Assembly: GCA_051453625.1 (NCBI GenBank)
Contig: JBOZIK010000001.1
Coordinates: forward strand, 158,170,430-158,234,429
Source of the DNA: Welwitschia mirabilis
Taxonomy: Eukaryota > Gnetophyta > Gnetopsida > Welwitschiales
Direction: 5' to 3'
Length of the DNA: 64,000 nucleotides
The translations under genes were made by a program, and so were the position numbers. The notes beneath the pieces are model-generated. The model was not told the origin of the DNA, did no database searches, and saw only the letters and a list, made by a program, of their open reading frames with translations. Of this stretch, positions 33,561-45,614 are shown one piece after another. Each line of letters begins with the position of its first letter. Within the stretch, counting starts at the first letter, position 1.

Positions 33561-35309
33561 CTTGATTTTGATTCATATCATATATGCTAATGCCTATGAT
33601 TCATAGCTAATACATTTAAGCCCACACTTAAATGCACTTTGAGTACATCATATAAACCACAAATCAAAGGACTTGAATCCATAACATTAAACTCATAAAC
33701 ATAAAGTTAAATCAGCTACTTATAGGCAAAGCCTTTTTTTGTTAATGTAATTGAAAAAAAATGCTCTAAATCTTTTTATGGTTCCTTACTTTTTCAGTAA
33801 TAGTTAATGCTACTTTTTAAAACTGTTCTTATGTTTGTTTTAAATAATAAAACTACATTTTTACTTATATTCTTATAATGATTCTTTATCTATTTCTACT
33901 CAAAATTGTTCTAGTTTTATCTTCCTTTACTACTTACTCAAGTTTTATTTCTCCCTTTTAATCATGGGACTGACTTTTTTTGCTTTACAAATTATCATGG
34001 AAATACTTTATTTTATGTGTGTGTGCATTTTTATTTTTTAAAGTTATCTTTTCTAGTTTATAATTTTTTTTCTCTTTATTAGTTGTCTTGTCTTTAGTCT
34101 ATGCTTTTGGGGTTTTCACTCTTATTTATTAAAAAAAAAAAAGAAAAGAAAAACTAGAAAAAGGCATTAAATTTAAGTGGATCAGACTTTTTAATTTTCT
34201 TAGAGTTAATGACACATATCTATTTCTTATTTCTATGTTTGCTAGCTACTACTTGGGAGGAAAAAGAGCTCTTATACTCCAGTATTACAATGTCTACTTG
34301 CAACATCATTAGGATAAGAAACATTAAAGATAATAGTATTTCATACCTGAACCAAGAGTTTGGATGTTTTACTACAAATCTTATCATTCGTTCAGTAACA
34401 TCCAATCATTACCCACTAAACTACTATCTAATAAGAGATATAAGTCTTAACTCTTAACCCAAATTAGCATAAGTCATACTAATAAAACATTTAGAACTTT
34501 TTCCATTAAATTAGATTCAATTTAAGGATTAGACAACAGAAGTGTTATGAAGAATCTTTATTTATCTAAAAGATATTGATAAAGTAGGACATTTTGAGCA
34601 ATATGTTCAAAAGTCAAAATGATCAGATCTAATCTTTTCAATATCTACATCATCAAAAAAAAGAATTGGACTTTTTTTACCAAGCTTCAATAACACTGGC
34701 TATTCATATAAAGAAGATATTAAGTACCCACTTTTAATGATCTACAAAAGAATATTATTTAAGGATGGAGTCTTCCCAAAGTTCCATGGATTTTATCTAA
34801 GTTCATTACACTTAGATGATGAAGACATGCCTCTTAAATGAGGTTTTACATAAGTAGTTCTATCAAATTTAGAAATTTCTTCAATGAGCATCTACTTTAC
34901 ATTTAATCTACTCAAACTTTTGACATAGATATGAAAGTATTTGCTCATTAGTCTTTGGTGGAAGATAATTTCTATCAAAATTTGATGTTGTATAGATTCT
35001 ATTTCTAAATTTCATTGTTTTGCTTCATCCTCTAAATTATCATGTGTCTCTTTTATCAAAATTTATCCTTGTTATAATCTTTCTTTTTCCTTAATTATTT
35101 CTTATCTTTAATCCATAACATTACATTTTCTAAAATGCTAAAAAGTTCAAAGACATAATCTCTGTAGTCCAAACTACTAATAATCTCTCTTAGATATTCA
35201 TATTTCTTTGAAAGTTTTTATAATAAGTTAATAGTTTGTGTTAGGGTGTAAAAAGCACATAAGATTTCATTTAAATTTAACCAATCTAGCCCGACCTTCT
35301 GAGATAAAC
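33561..35309. other. AT-rich sequence before Athila integrase resumes
   Basis: No coding motif is recognised. A poly-A tract lies at about 34129-34142. The open frame at 34209-34457 is not convincing. It belongs to the CACTA-like interval or to other nested insertions. Confidence 0.4.
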
Positions 35310-35760
35310 CATGCCCTTAGGATGCTACCTTTTCAATTAATCTATGATAAACCATATCATTTACTTATGGAACTTAAACATAGGTCTTACTAGGTGATCA
35401 AGAATATAAACTTAGACTTAGAGCTTACAAAGAAAAATGGGGTCATACAGCTCAATGAACTAGATGAGATTAAAAATAATGCCTATAAAAACATGAGAAT
35501 AAATAAGGATAGGATGAAAAGATTTCATAATTAACATACCCTTAGAAAAACTTTTCAGGAGAGAGAACTAGTCTTACTGTATAACTCATGCTTGCATATT
35601 TTTCAAACAAACTAGTAGCTAAGTGGAAAGAACCCTTCTTGACAAAAATGGTTTTATTACATGGAGTATTTCTCATCAAAAATCTCAAAAATAATTAGCC
35701 CTTTAAAGTTAATGAATACTACCTAAAAAATTATAATCCACCTACTCTAGTGACTTATGA
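35310..35760 (+). pseudogene. Athila-like integrase, C-terminal part
   Basis: The reading resumes with MLPFQLIYDKPYHLLMEL and then KHRSY, IKNINLDLELTKKNGVIQLN, ELDEIKNNAYKNMRINKDRM and HTLRKTFQERELVLLYNS. This is the segment that directly follows 'WAY.T.YKT' in gypsy integrases (the chromodomain-less GPY/F-proximal part). It proves that 29708-35309 is a later insertion. Stops and frame changes are present. The last recognisable block is about 35680-35760. Confidence 0.75.
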
Positions 35761-37013
35761 ATCTTTGAAGCTTACTAGTCTAGGTTAAAGAAACTTAAAA
35801 TAAAAATTAATAATAAGTGATTGTGTTATCACCTAAGTAATGATCAACATCAAGCTTACTTATGGGTTTTTAAGGAAAAGTAAGCTTATTTTGAGTAGTT
35901 GGTTAAGAACTCATTTACTTAAGATCTTCTATTTTAGTAAAACTTAGTTAAAAAGGTGGAATTTACCTTCGTATGTACTCTTTAAGTAAAAAACCTTTGA
36001 TGGGTATAAGATTTATCTTGAATAGGATGATGAGCCAATGACTTCCTAAAAATGACTGTAAGAAGATGAAGAAAAGAAAATAATATCTCTCTTCTCAAAA
36101 AGCACATAATATTAATCACTTAGTTGGGTTTCCTTAATTGCATAAGGGCTATGGATGCCTACTAGCAACACAGCTCTAACAATATAATTGTGTCATGTTC
36201 AACTAAATCGGGCCTATAAACTCTCACTTATAATGTAGCATTAATTGATATAAATACAACATCATTAACTCTATTGGTAGAAAATGTCATAATAGTGGAT
36301 GGTCAATGTGATTCAAAGGCATTATAATAAGGACATATGTATAGGTATAAATGGAAAATAAAGGAATAAAAAGGTTGGAATAGAAAGCTTTATGTGAACC
36401 GTTGCCTCTTAACTTTCATACATAGAATTTTCATTAATTTCTTAAATTCATATAAGTTACTTGATTAAAATTTTGCTTGGTTGATATCATGATCCATTAA
36501 AAATACATATATATAATAAAGGAATGATAACTTAGGATAGCTCACTTATTTATTCAATGGTTTCTAGTTTTATTCCATTGATGCATTTTCTATCTCATTT
36601 ATTTCACATCATTTCACTACATTCCACTTCCTATCATTTTCATGAGAAATAGCTCCTAAGGTATTAATTATTTTTATAGATAGATTTTCCACTTAGCACA
36701 TGTTTGGTTATAAATAGCTTTTTTCCCTTCACTTAATTTACATAATTTTCAATAAAAGAACTCTTCACGATCTAACTGTATATATGTTCTTAAATAACTT
36801 AACATTTTCATCATAAACTTCAAGGACAAAGTCTAGTTTTGGTTAGGAGATATGACATCTGATTTTAATGATAAAATTTTTCATTTCAATGCCTTAATTT
36901 CTTAAAATTAATCATAAAATTTTCAAAGTTTCATCTTTCTCATGCTTAAATGTATTTGACTTTGATAATTTTTCCATGTTTAACATTTTGGTATTAACTT
37001 TTTTCTAAGACAC
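35761..37013 (+). other. Athila-like 3' region with degraded purine tract
   Basis: No envelope-like ORF is recognisable. At 36817-36850 the sequence CTTCAAGGACAAAGTC, then AGTTTTGGTTAGGAGA, resembles the GAGGACAATGT...AAGTTTGGGGGAG tract that precedes the 3' LTR in Athila/Tat elements. It lies about 160 bp upstream of the LTR homology start, so either the LTR is longer than its detectable homology or the spacer is real. Confidence 0.45.
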
Positions 37014-38365
37014 TAGTAAAAGACTAATTAGAAGGTATGTTTATATGAAAAAATTAACATGATGACTAAGTTAAAAGACTAATTAACCTTAATAAAAGAG
37101 ATTAACATAATTAATTTTATCATAAAAACATATCTTCTATTGGTTTTTACATTAATTATAAATCTAACTATTTTCCAAAACATTTTTAGGTGTACTATGC
37201 TTAATTAAAGGACATGCCTTAACTTCATCATCAATATGCTTAAAATTCCGGTACCACTAGTTAAGACTATTGACATCATTAGCCTATGTTCTCAAATCTC
37301 CTTTAAACTTACATTCCTTACATGTTATGAAAAATTAGACAAAATTCAATTATAGGCTTAATCAAATTCCACATCAGAAAATAATTACATCCTTATCAAT
37401 ATGTGGTGGTGGTGATGAGGATTTATGGAGTGACATTTAGTATGGCTAATTAGAATGATAGTGGAGACACATGAAATAGTTAATGATTGGAAAAAGCTAC
37501 AATACTCCAAATCCAAGTGGTGGCATCTTCATAATCATCTTCACCAAATGAAAGAGAAAACAAACCATCCTACCTAATGTAATCATGTAATCATCCACCT
37601 AATACTATAAGTGAAGGGTTTGTAACCATCCTTTTCCCTCATCTCCCATTATAAAAGAGCCTCAAACCCTTCATTGTATCATCTTTGGCTTGGAAAATTA
37701 TAGCACATTGGAGAATAAACTTGTGATGGCTTTCTAGATAACTCTTGGGGATGTGAGCTAGTCTTTAAGGACTGGTTAAGGAGTTCTTTCTACTTCTTTC
37801 TTCCTTTTTTATAAAGTTGTTCTTTCTATAATGAAAAATTTGTTTTCCTTTTATTTCAATCATGAGTAAAATTATAATTGGAATGCTTAGGTATTTTGTT
37901 TAATCATCAAGTTCATTTTAGTTCTATGAACTCCTCTTTATCACTTAGTCTTTTAATTTCATAGATCTTGAGTACTTTAAGAGTCCATACTTTCTTAGTT
38001 ATTTAAGACTAAGATAGTGACTGAATACACCATTTATCATATTATGGATGAGATTATTCCTCATGATTAGATGAAAAGCACTTGATGATTTTCATTATTT
38101 TATAGGAAGGAAATTGGAGAATATGAAAGTGAAAGAGTACTTAGGAAAAGTTAGTGATAGCTTGAAGGTAGTTTGCTTCTCTACTTTTTAAGGTAAATTT
38201 CAACTCAACTCTAAAATGTACCTCTTCTTATCTTTTCTTGATTTTTATAACTTACTTTAAAGTTAAATTAGTCTAAATGTAAACTAATACTTAATGTTAT
38301 CTGTAAGGAAGAATGATAACTAAGTAAAAATTATCTTAAATCTAGACATTGTACTATAATTATCA
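37014..38365 (+). repeat. Athila-like 3' LTR
   Basis: This direct repeat of 9459-10825 has its TATA box at 37650-37657 and ends TATAATTATCA. Differences from the 5' copy are frequent in every block, so this insertion looks old compared with the copia elements inside it. Confidence 0.75.
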
Positions 38366-38371
38366 ATCTCT

Positions 38372-41102
38372 CTTTTGTATTTCATGATGATTTCATACTT
38401 ACACATTTCTAATGTGAATTCCATAAGTGTATTATTTATTTCCTTAGTTGGAAGAAAATAGTAATTATATAACCTAAGGCACTTCAAATATTTTATTTGT
38501 TTTATAGCCCTAAAATCTAAAGTGAAATAAAATTTATTTATCATAGATTCATAAGTTGATATTAGAACAATTATTGATATATATTCTAAAATATAGAGAG
38601 CTAAAATAGATAGGCTTGGAAAATCATGGGACATCATGCACAAAGCTTAAGAAAAAGATGCTTAAAACATTATAGAAGAGATGCAAAAACAACTTATTAC
38701 AAAAATCTCTAGACCACTCTACCACTTGAAATTGCATGAAAGTTACTTTAACCATTAGATAACCATCAATTCCCTTATTAACCAACTCTCAGATGACATG
38801 CTAATTTTGTATTGTATATGTATCACCCATAGAATATCCTCATTAACTCTACTATTCATTTAGACTTTAATAGTCTAATCTATCCTATCGACTAGACTAG
38901 CTAATTAGCATTCTTTTTCGATAAATATGTTCTATTATACTATTCTTATACATGTAAGGAGATCAGATCTTAATTTTTGAAATAGAACCACCTGAAATTT
39001 TGTAATAATGCGGATCTTTATCTAATAAACTTAGATCTTCATAATGGAGTTACTCTAATACTGTATTAGTATAGCTAGGAATATGGGTGACTTAGAATAG
39101 GCTAACTACATGGAATCAATAGATGTCAAAATTAGGATGACATTACTGTCTATGTAAGAAAAAAAGATTACATTCTATTTACTCCAAGTAATGTAATAAT
39201 AGATGCATTTCATTATTAATGGTTATGAACTTACCAAGATTTACCTATAATATTAATAAATAAAAACATATTAACTAATAATTCTATTATATCTATTATC
39301 TTATAAACCTTTATTTATTTAAATGTTAGACATGTTAATTCCTTAAATTTATGATACTTTTTGATATTAAATTTTTGACATGAAACTATTTTTAATTAAA
39401 GGCTTCCTAGAAACTAATGTTTAGTTCTATAACCAATAATATCTTTTATGTTTTCTTATGATAGAGGTATACATTATGCTTACTTTTGAATGGTGATGTA
39501 TAAATTTTTCATGTGCATTAGTAATTTTCATATATTTTATATTTCAATTAAATATAATAATAATGATAGTTATTTTCTCAAAATTATTATTTTTTAGAAG
39601 AAGATAAATTAATAAAAAGTTATCCAAATCTTACATTCAAATAATTCTATTTCCATAAAGCCATCTAATTTACATAGTAAAATAATTCAATTGAAAATTT
39701 AGAAAAGGTATAAAATAATAGTAAATATTTACATAAATGGCATATGACATTCTTGTATTAAACTAAAATCAAGTAGTTAATGTAGTTGGTAAAAGAAGTG
39801 AATAAGAAAAATTGAGTGTACTACATTTAATTATGACATTTTTGTTTTGCATTTTGTATTGATGAATTTAATGGAACTTGCAATTAAGGAGCATTTGAAT
39901 AAGTATATCTACTCTTATTCATAAAACAAAAAAAATGAAATAGTATATTTCACTTTATCATAACCTTTATAATTCTTGATATTTGTAAAAGTACTTGATT
40001 CATAAAATATTTATTTTTCTGTTCAATGGAATTGGAAAAATTTGTGTTATTGTGAAATATAGCAATTTTAAAAATTATTCAAAGAAAAATATTTATTCTC
40101 TTAATTCATCTTACAAATTGTTAAATGCATGTTTTTAATTTATTAAATATGGTTATGAATGTATGAAGCATTAGAAAGGAATTAGCATGAGAAAATTATA
40201 TATGTTTAAACTTATTAATTAAAGAATGAAAATTACCTAGCCTAGGGAGGTACATGATTCATACATATTATTTCTTCTTGTTATCACATATTAATGTCAC
40301 TTATCACTCAAGTGCATCTATCCTATCAATAACCAATTTTATCTAATTCAATGTAATCAATCTTATCCAATTCAAAGTGATCATATTATCTTATGAATAA
40401 AGCTATGTGTATGATTTTTAACTAATTAAATCAAGAATTTTTAGCCTATTATTTATTTATAAATAGAGCTATTTCCTTTCTTATGAATTAAATTTTCAAT
40501 TTTATTTATGAATATACTATTAAATTTCCTTCTCATTCTTTCATCTTTTCCCCCTCTTCTTGTCCTCTTCGTTTTGAGTATGAAGCTTAAGACATTGAGC
40601 TAATGGTTTTAGAGCTTAGCACTTTATCAAATCTACATCAACCTCTACCAAGTAGTAGTCTCCAATCATAATTCTTCGAAGTAAGTTTTCTCTAATTATT
40701 TTGTTTCTATGTTATCTTTTTTGTTAAGAAAATTAGTGGATAATAAAGTATTGCTTAAACTACTACATATGCTTATTATGATGATTATTTTATTATGCCT
40801 ATCATTTCATTATGCTCAAACCAAGATGATGGGTATATTTAAGAGATCCCTTTACATGTTTGATTGATGAGGTTATAAATGGAAAATTTCAGATAAGTAT
40901 CCAAGGGGTTTACTTTAACATTTGGGTACTCATGTTTATTTTCTATTATGAAATATTGAGTGTATTTTATAGTTTTAGTTTATATTAAATATTCATAGAA
41001 AATCTCTTATTAGAGAATTATCTAATCCTCAAATTTTATTTATGCTAGGTAATCCTTCATCTCAATCTTAAAGCTTATTGAATTTGTTTGCTTCAAATTA
41101 AT
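38372..41102. other. AT-rich spacer with a promoter-like stretch
   Basis: No gene recognised. The minus-strand open frame at 38320-38643 lacks any known motif and overlaps the LTR end. At about 40447-40470 TATTTATAAATAGAGC, followed by a C/T-rich leader (CTTCTCATTCTTTCATC), looks like a plant TATA promoter or an unidentified LTR fragment. No partner repeat is seen in the window. Positions 39060-39310 resemble 7470-7740. Confidence 0.45.
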
Positions 41103-41107
41103 CTTAT

Positions 41108-42456
41108 TGAGGATTGATTTGAACTCAAAGGGAAAGGGTTAATGAGTTCCACTAAATAAAATTTAAAAAAATGCACAATAGAAGAACTTATTAAGTAACA
41201 TGATTTCCCAACTTGGGTACATTCACATACAAAGGGTATCTTTTACTCACATCTCTGGATATTCTGACCTACAAGAAATAGTGGTTTTCTAGCATACCCC
41301 CAACATTACAACAAGTAAGAGTTTTCTCACAAGGTAGTGCTCTCTCCCCTACAAGGAAATAGTGGTTTTCATAAGTGCATCATAAACCTTCACAATAATG
41401 AAAGTTTCTTTACAAGGTATCACTGTCTCCTCCACAAGGGAATAATAGTTATTTAGATGACCAGTAACCTTACATTTAATAAGTTTCCAAAATCATAATA
41501 ACTAATGCATTTCCCTATAAGGATTACCTTACAAAGTATTAATATTTTAAGAAATGGGCTCTACAATAGTATTTAACAATAAGATAGTCCATAATAAAAT
41601 AACTAAAATTTAATATAATAATAAGCGTAAATATTCTTTGATTAAGACTTAAGATCCTTGAAGTTGTTGTTGCTGTCATGAGTATGAATGAGGAAGATGA
41701 TTATAATGAAGATCCAAATCCAAGAGATAAAATAATGTTAGATCCTTGCTACTAAATCTTTTAATTTATTCATGAGAGGTTCCCTTTACTTATGCTATCA
41801 AGATCTATAAGTTTAATTAACTTAATGAAGTTCTAAAAAAAAAAATTCTTCATTAATTCTTGAAGTCGATGCTTTATAATGATAAGGAAGATTTAGCCAT
41901 TTGATTTTGAAAGATATCCATTTGATCCTATAATCATCATGCAATGAATAGATAATGTCTGTGCTTTAGATGTTTATCTTCAATTTTAATCAATGTGAAC
42001 TTTGTTCCAAGACATCTTGAATTTTGTAGACATCTACTTTTTAGACGTCTTCACTTTTGCAGATGTATTGAGTTAACTTGCCCAGATTCTAATGAATTTT
42101 GCACTATAGTATTCTTAGACCTTTTTGATCATAAATCCATGATGTACAAGTTCATTACTTACTTGAAACATAGGATATTAGTAAAAAATGAATTGACTAT
42201 ATTACCTATTCTAGCTCAGTACATTTAAGACATCTTTACTTTTTCAAAGATCATTACTTGATATGTCTTCAATTTCTCAGATGTCTTCAATTAATTGATT
42301 TTGTAGTTTACCATCTAATGTTTTTCATGAGATATTGCCTTAGAAGATCCATTATGATCTCATGCCTTTTAAGTTCTTATTTACCTATAAAAATCTATCT
42401 ACATAAAGACATAAAATGCTTAATAAGAGGAATCATCAAAACTATATTTTCTAACA
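41108..42456 (-). repeat. Copia B2 3' LTR (family B)
   Basis: On the minus strand it starts TGTTAGAAAATATAGTTTTG and ends AATCCTCA at 41108. AGACATCT/AGATGTCT motifs lie at 42011-42290. Three tandem units lie at 41271-41515. Confidence 0.9.
41271..41515 (-). repeat. Three ~82-bp tandem units inside family-B LTR
   Basis: Units begin at about 41271, 41351 and 41433, each with (T/C)ACAAGGAAATAGTGGTTTTC, then an ACC-TTACAATAA core and CACAAGGTAGCACTCTCTCC. Equivalent arrays occur in the other LTR of B2 (about 47760-48010) and, more decayed, in both B1 LTRs. Confidence 0.7.
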
Positions 42457-42472
42457 ATTGTCCCCTTTTTGA
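42457..42472 (-). other. Polypurine tract of copia B2
   Basis: On the minus strand it reads CAAAAAAGGGGACAAT, abutting the 3' LTR start TGTTAG. It is intact in form and matches the B1 tract. Confidence 0.8.
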
Positions 42473-43149
42473 TGATGTCCAAAACTTGGTAAATCTCATT
42501 AGTGCAATCTCAGTAAGTCAACTAAAATCATACATTTTATTCTAGTAAAATGCACATTAATTATTAATTGTAATAAACATGATATATTCCACTTAAAATT
42601 AGAAAAAATCACTTAGATATACATACCACTTGAAGAACCAGAATAAGACATATTTTATATTCACTTAAGCAACTTTGAAAAATATACAAAAATGGATGAT
42701 AAATCATTGTATTATTCATTCACATATGTGTGTCAAAATAATAAAGCACATAAGCATTCGATAGTCTTAATATTGTAATATACTTGTGGAAATGTGCCAT
42801 TTTTATAGCATGAAGTTCAAATGTGTGACAATAACTATATCGTAACTAGTGGAATTTGTGCTAGCAACATGTGAAAAGATTTTAATCACCAAAAAATTTG
42901 AATAGTATGTATGCAAAAGTGTGCTAACAAAAGCATAAGATAGAAATGATAAATGTGCCAAACACAATACATGAAATAATAAGCATGATATTAAAAGAAA
43001 GTATTTAACAACACGAATGTATGCCAAAATGGTAAGGAGGATTATCAATACAACTAATGACATTCTTGAATTCAATTTAATATCTCATAATCAAGAGCTC
43101 TAATTCAAATAAAGTGTCCTTAATCTAGAAGATGAAGTATCCCACTGAT

Positions 43150-44955
43150 ATGTCACTAATTTACCATATACTTCTTCCTCTTTATTAACATTAATAGAAG
43201 GCTCTAATCACTTAGATCTAAATCACTTGTATAATGTTCACCTTTGCCTTATTTATCACTATCATTTCTATCATGAGTGGTGGAGGTGGGATATGTGTAT
43301 GATGATGATGAAGTGGGTGGTGATGTATTCCTCTTCTTAGAGGAGCATTGTGATGTCTTAGTAGAGCCTTTAAAGGCCTATTTCCTCATATGTTAATACA
43401 TTTGAGGAGTGAAGAAAATTCCAAAGATGCTAGTGGTGGAAGTCTCTATGAAGTTGGATGAAAGATCAATAGATTAAATTATTTCAACCTAAATGAGCCC
43501 TATATGCAAAGTGGAGGTAATGGTAAATGAACTAGAGGTGGAGAAGATGCATGTGGTGGTGAAGAAGGTCTACGTGATGATGGTGGTTGTGTAGCTCTAA
43601 GAAATGAAATATTATAACAAGGATAATGAAAGATAAGTAGTGGAGCATTTGAGCTCTAAGACTCAATCTTCTACATTGTTGACCTCTATTGAGAAGGAAT
43701 TGGAGCATATGATTCTTCCTATACATGTATCTCCATTGAAGTCTAGTACTCCCGCTAAATATCTGCCTCATCTCTAAAAGATACATTTGAAGACTCACAG
43801 TCTATTACTTGACTTGAGTTATATCTTATGTCAAATGAAGCTAATGGTCTTGATTCCCCCTCTTCTAATTCTTTCTCTGAATCTGACCAAGTGGAAGTCC
43901 TCATGGAGTTTCAACTCTCTACTAATGACTCTCCTTTACTTGCTATATATCTATATTTCTTCATCCTTAGAAGGTTTCTTTCAATATTTTCAACCATTTT
44001 TGTAATATCCTTTAGTCCATTTTTATATAAGGAAGAGTTTTGGATAGAAATGAAAAATGATTTCTCCATCTATGATGTCCTTCTACTCATGCCTTTTTTT
44101 GGTGTTATAGAACTTAATTTCTTACTAAATTTTACTAATGGTTTGTTCTAATAGATGGACTTAACCTATGGTACTAAAGTGTTTACACTGCAAGTGATTA
44201 ATATGAAGGTAAGAATGTTCCAAAGTCTACCCTTTATGAAATAAAGAAATAATATCAATGCATAATACAAACCCCAAATCTATCTGAAACCTTGTGAGTA
44301 AGAAATATATAATGAAGCTTTGCATGCGTTTGTAATAGTTGTATCCTCTAATCAAAATGTTGTGAAAAGTTACCAAATCAAGAAGATAGGCATCAGTAAT
44401 CATATCCTTTCTCTCAATGTCTTTAACAATATTCATTCTACTATGTCCAAATAAAATATTACTCATTTGATGCCAAAACACATTAACAATTCTAGAGCTA
44501 AAAATATCTTTGAATGAATTACCATAAAATTGAGGGACATTGGTATCGTCTACACCAAGTAGAGAATTAATAAAACATAGAATAATATGAAAATTAGTAC
44601 CTCTAACCTGTTTCTGAAATGCACTAGTGTTATCATCAATTTCATGAATGTTTACATAGAATTCTCTTATCACTCAGTCAATAATAAACTAAACTAATTA
44701 GATAATCATCTTTCAACTAAGTTGAATTAAGTAGTTGATGATCTGATTTCTATGTCTATTCTAAAAATTAATGGTTCTCTCTATAATAATGAAGTTTCTT
44801 GACCATGCCCTAAATATTTTTTTTGCTACCTCATGATAAAACTAAGGTTCATACTAAGATCTGGTTTATTTTATGGCTTTTTCTTTACCTTTATAAGTTC
44901 TTGATGCTTTTTTTCTTATCATATTTATGGAATAGGACCAAAAACTAATCAAAAA
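43150..44955 (-). pseudogene. Copia B2 downstream ORF ('ORF3'), plant transposon-protein-like, Pro-rich tail
   Basis: From about 44955 down, the frame gives ASRTYKGKEKAIK, then AKKIFRAWSRNFIIIERTINF with several stops. It is then open at 44227-44673: IREFYVNIHEIDDNTSAFQ, QVRGTNFHIILCFINSLLGV, IVNVFWHQMSNILFGHS, then LLTRFQIDLGF. The pattern VREFYANL...VRG..F......I...LG is that of the plant 'putative plant transposon protein' family. Downstream, other frames give a Pro/Ser-rich tail (TQPPSSRRPSSPPHASSPP, near 43580). It occupies the env-like position between pol and the 3' LTR. Its partner in A1 is the ORF at 1-1706. Function is unknown. Stops make it inactive. Confidence 0.65.
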
Positions 44956-45025
44956 ATAACCAAAATACAAGAAACTATGAAAAAATATGCAGCTATTCAA
45001 GAAACTCTATATTCTTTCTTGCTGT

Positions 45026-45435
45026 GGAGATGTCTCTCAAATTCAAGATGTCTAGCCAAAGAAATCTCAGAAAAACGAAGTCTAAAAGATCATTTAAGAG
45101 TAACACGTGTTAAGAGAATACTTGAAAATAAGATTTGATGGTTCCTTTTACTATTTAAAAAGGTTGAAACCCTAGTTTTTACATGTTTATCATTTTCACA
45201 ATAGTATAGTCAAGACATCTATAAATTTCAAGACATCTACTATTAAAACATTTTTAGTACATTTTAATACTATTAATACATTTATAAAAACCAAGACATC
45301 TAATTTGAAAAATTAAAATGATGTACTTATTCTTTTAAGATGTTTGTAAAAGTTAAGATGTTTGATTCTAAGACATCTGCAAATTTCAAAACATCTTTAT
45401 TGGATATGTCTATAAAATTGAAGACATCTACAATA
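45026..45435. promoter_or_regulatory. AGACATCT motif cluster upstream of ORF3
   Basis: AGACATCT or AGATGTCT occurs at least eight times in about 400 bp just upstream of ORF3 of B2, in the same style as in the family-B LTRs (19951-20125, 26092-26250, 42011-42290). On the minus strand AAATAGTAAAAGG (about 45145-45157) is a weak TATA-like site between motif copies, preceded by AAAACTAGGGTTTC. Confidence 0.55.
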
Positions 45436-45614
45436 AAATTTATAGATTTTCAAAAATAATCTATGATTATTATAACTATAACAATAATACTTTAAGTAGT
45501 TAAAGGTCACACACATAATTTAACTTTAAACTATATAAACTATATCTTATCATAATCTCAACTCATAAGATAAGTGCAACAAAGTTGAGATGTTAAGGAT
45601 GTTATCTATTTACT

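Larger units (their letters stand above)
29708..35300 (+). mobile_element. CACTA-like element inserted in Athila integrase (right end uncertain)
   Basis: The left end TACTATAAGAAATATAGG matches the CACTA (En/Spm) terminal type CACTAyAAGAAA with the first C changed to T. It is followed by about 350 bp of subterminal repeats. The insertion is defined independently by the Athila integrase reading, which stops at 29707 and resumes near 35310. I cannot see a clean inverted right terminus; TTCTGAGATAAACC near 35298 may be a decayed one. The interval contains a DEAD-box helicase fragment, a 682-N gap and AT-rich filler. No transposase is recognised. Other insertions could be included in this interval. 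Confidence 0.5.
9459..38366 (+). mobile_element. Athila/Tat-like Ty3/gypsy retrotransposon, split by three insertions
   Basis: Two direct ~1.36 kb repeats (9459-10825 and 37014-38365) flank, in order, gag (17668-18460), protease (about 19050-19776), RT and RNase H (27262-28870), integrase N-part and core (28870-29707), integrase C-part (about 35310-35760) and a PPT-like tract. The order gag-PR-RT-RH-INT and the sequence style (FLDGYSCYNQIEITP, ISDGGTHLYNKIF) are those of Athila-type Ty3/gypsy elements. The body is interrupted by copia A2, copia B1 and a CACTA-like insertion. A possible TSD is tctct at 9454-9458 and 38367-38371. It needs a one-base shift of the LTR end, so it is weaker than the copia TSDs. 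Every coding region carries many stops. Confidence 0.8.

Noticed and set aside
32850-33590. Apparent ORFs of about 240 codons on both strands
   Set aside because: They consist almost entirely of N; only a few codons at each end are real sequence.
40447-40470. TATA-like site as the promoter of a host gene
   Set aside because: No coding sequence follows before the copia B2 insertion at 41108; kept only as a note in the spacer entry.
43787-44151. Plus-strand ORFs at 43787-44005 and 43828-44151
   Set aside because: They overlap antisense to ORF3 of B2 and have no family resemblance.
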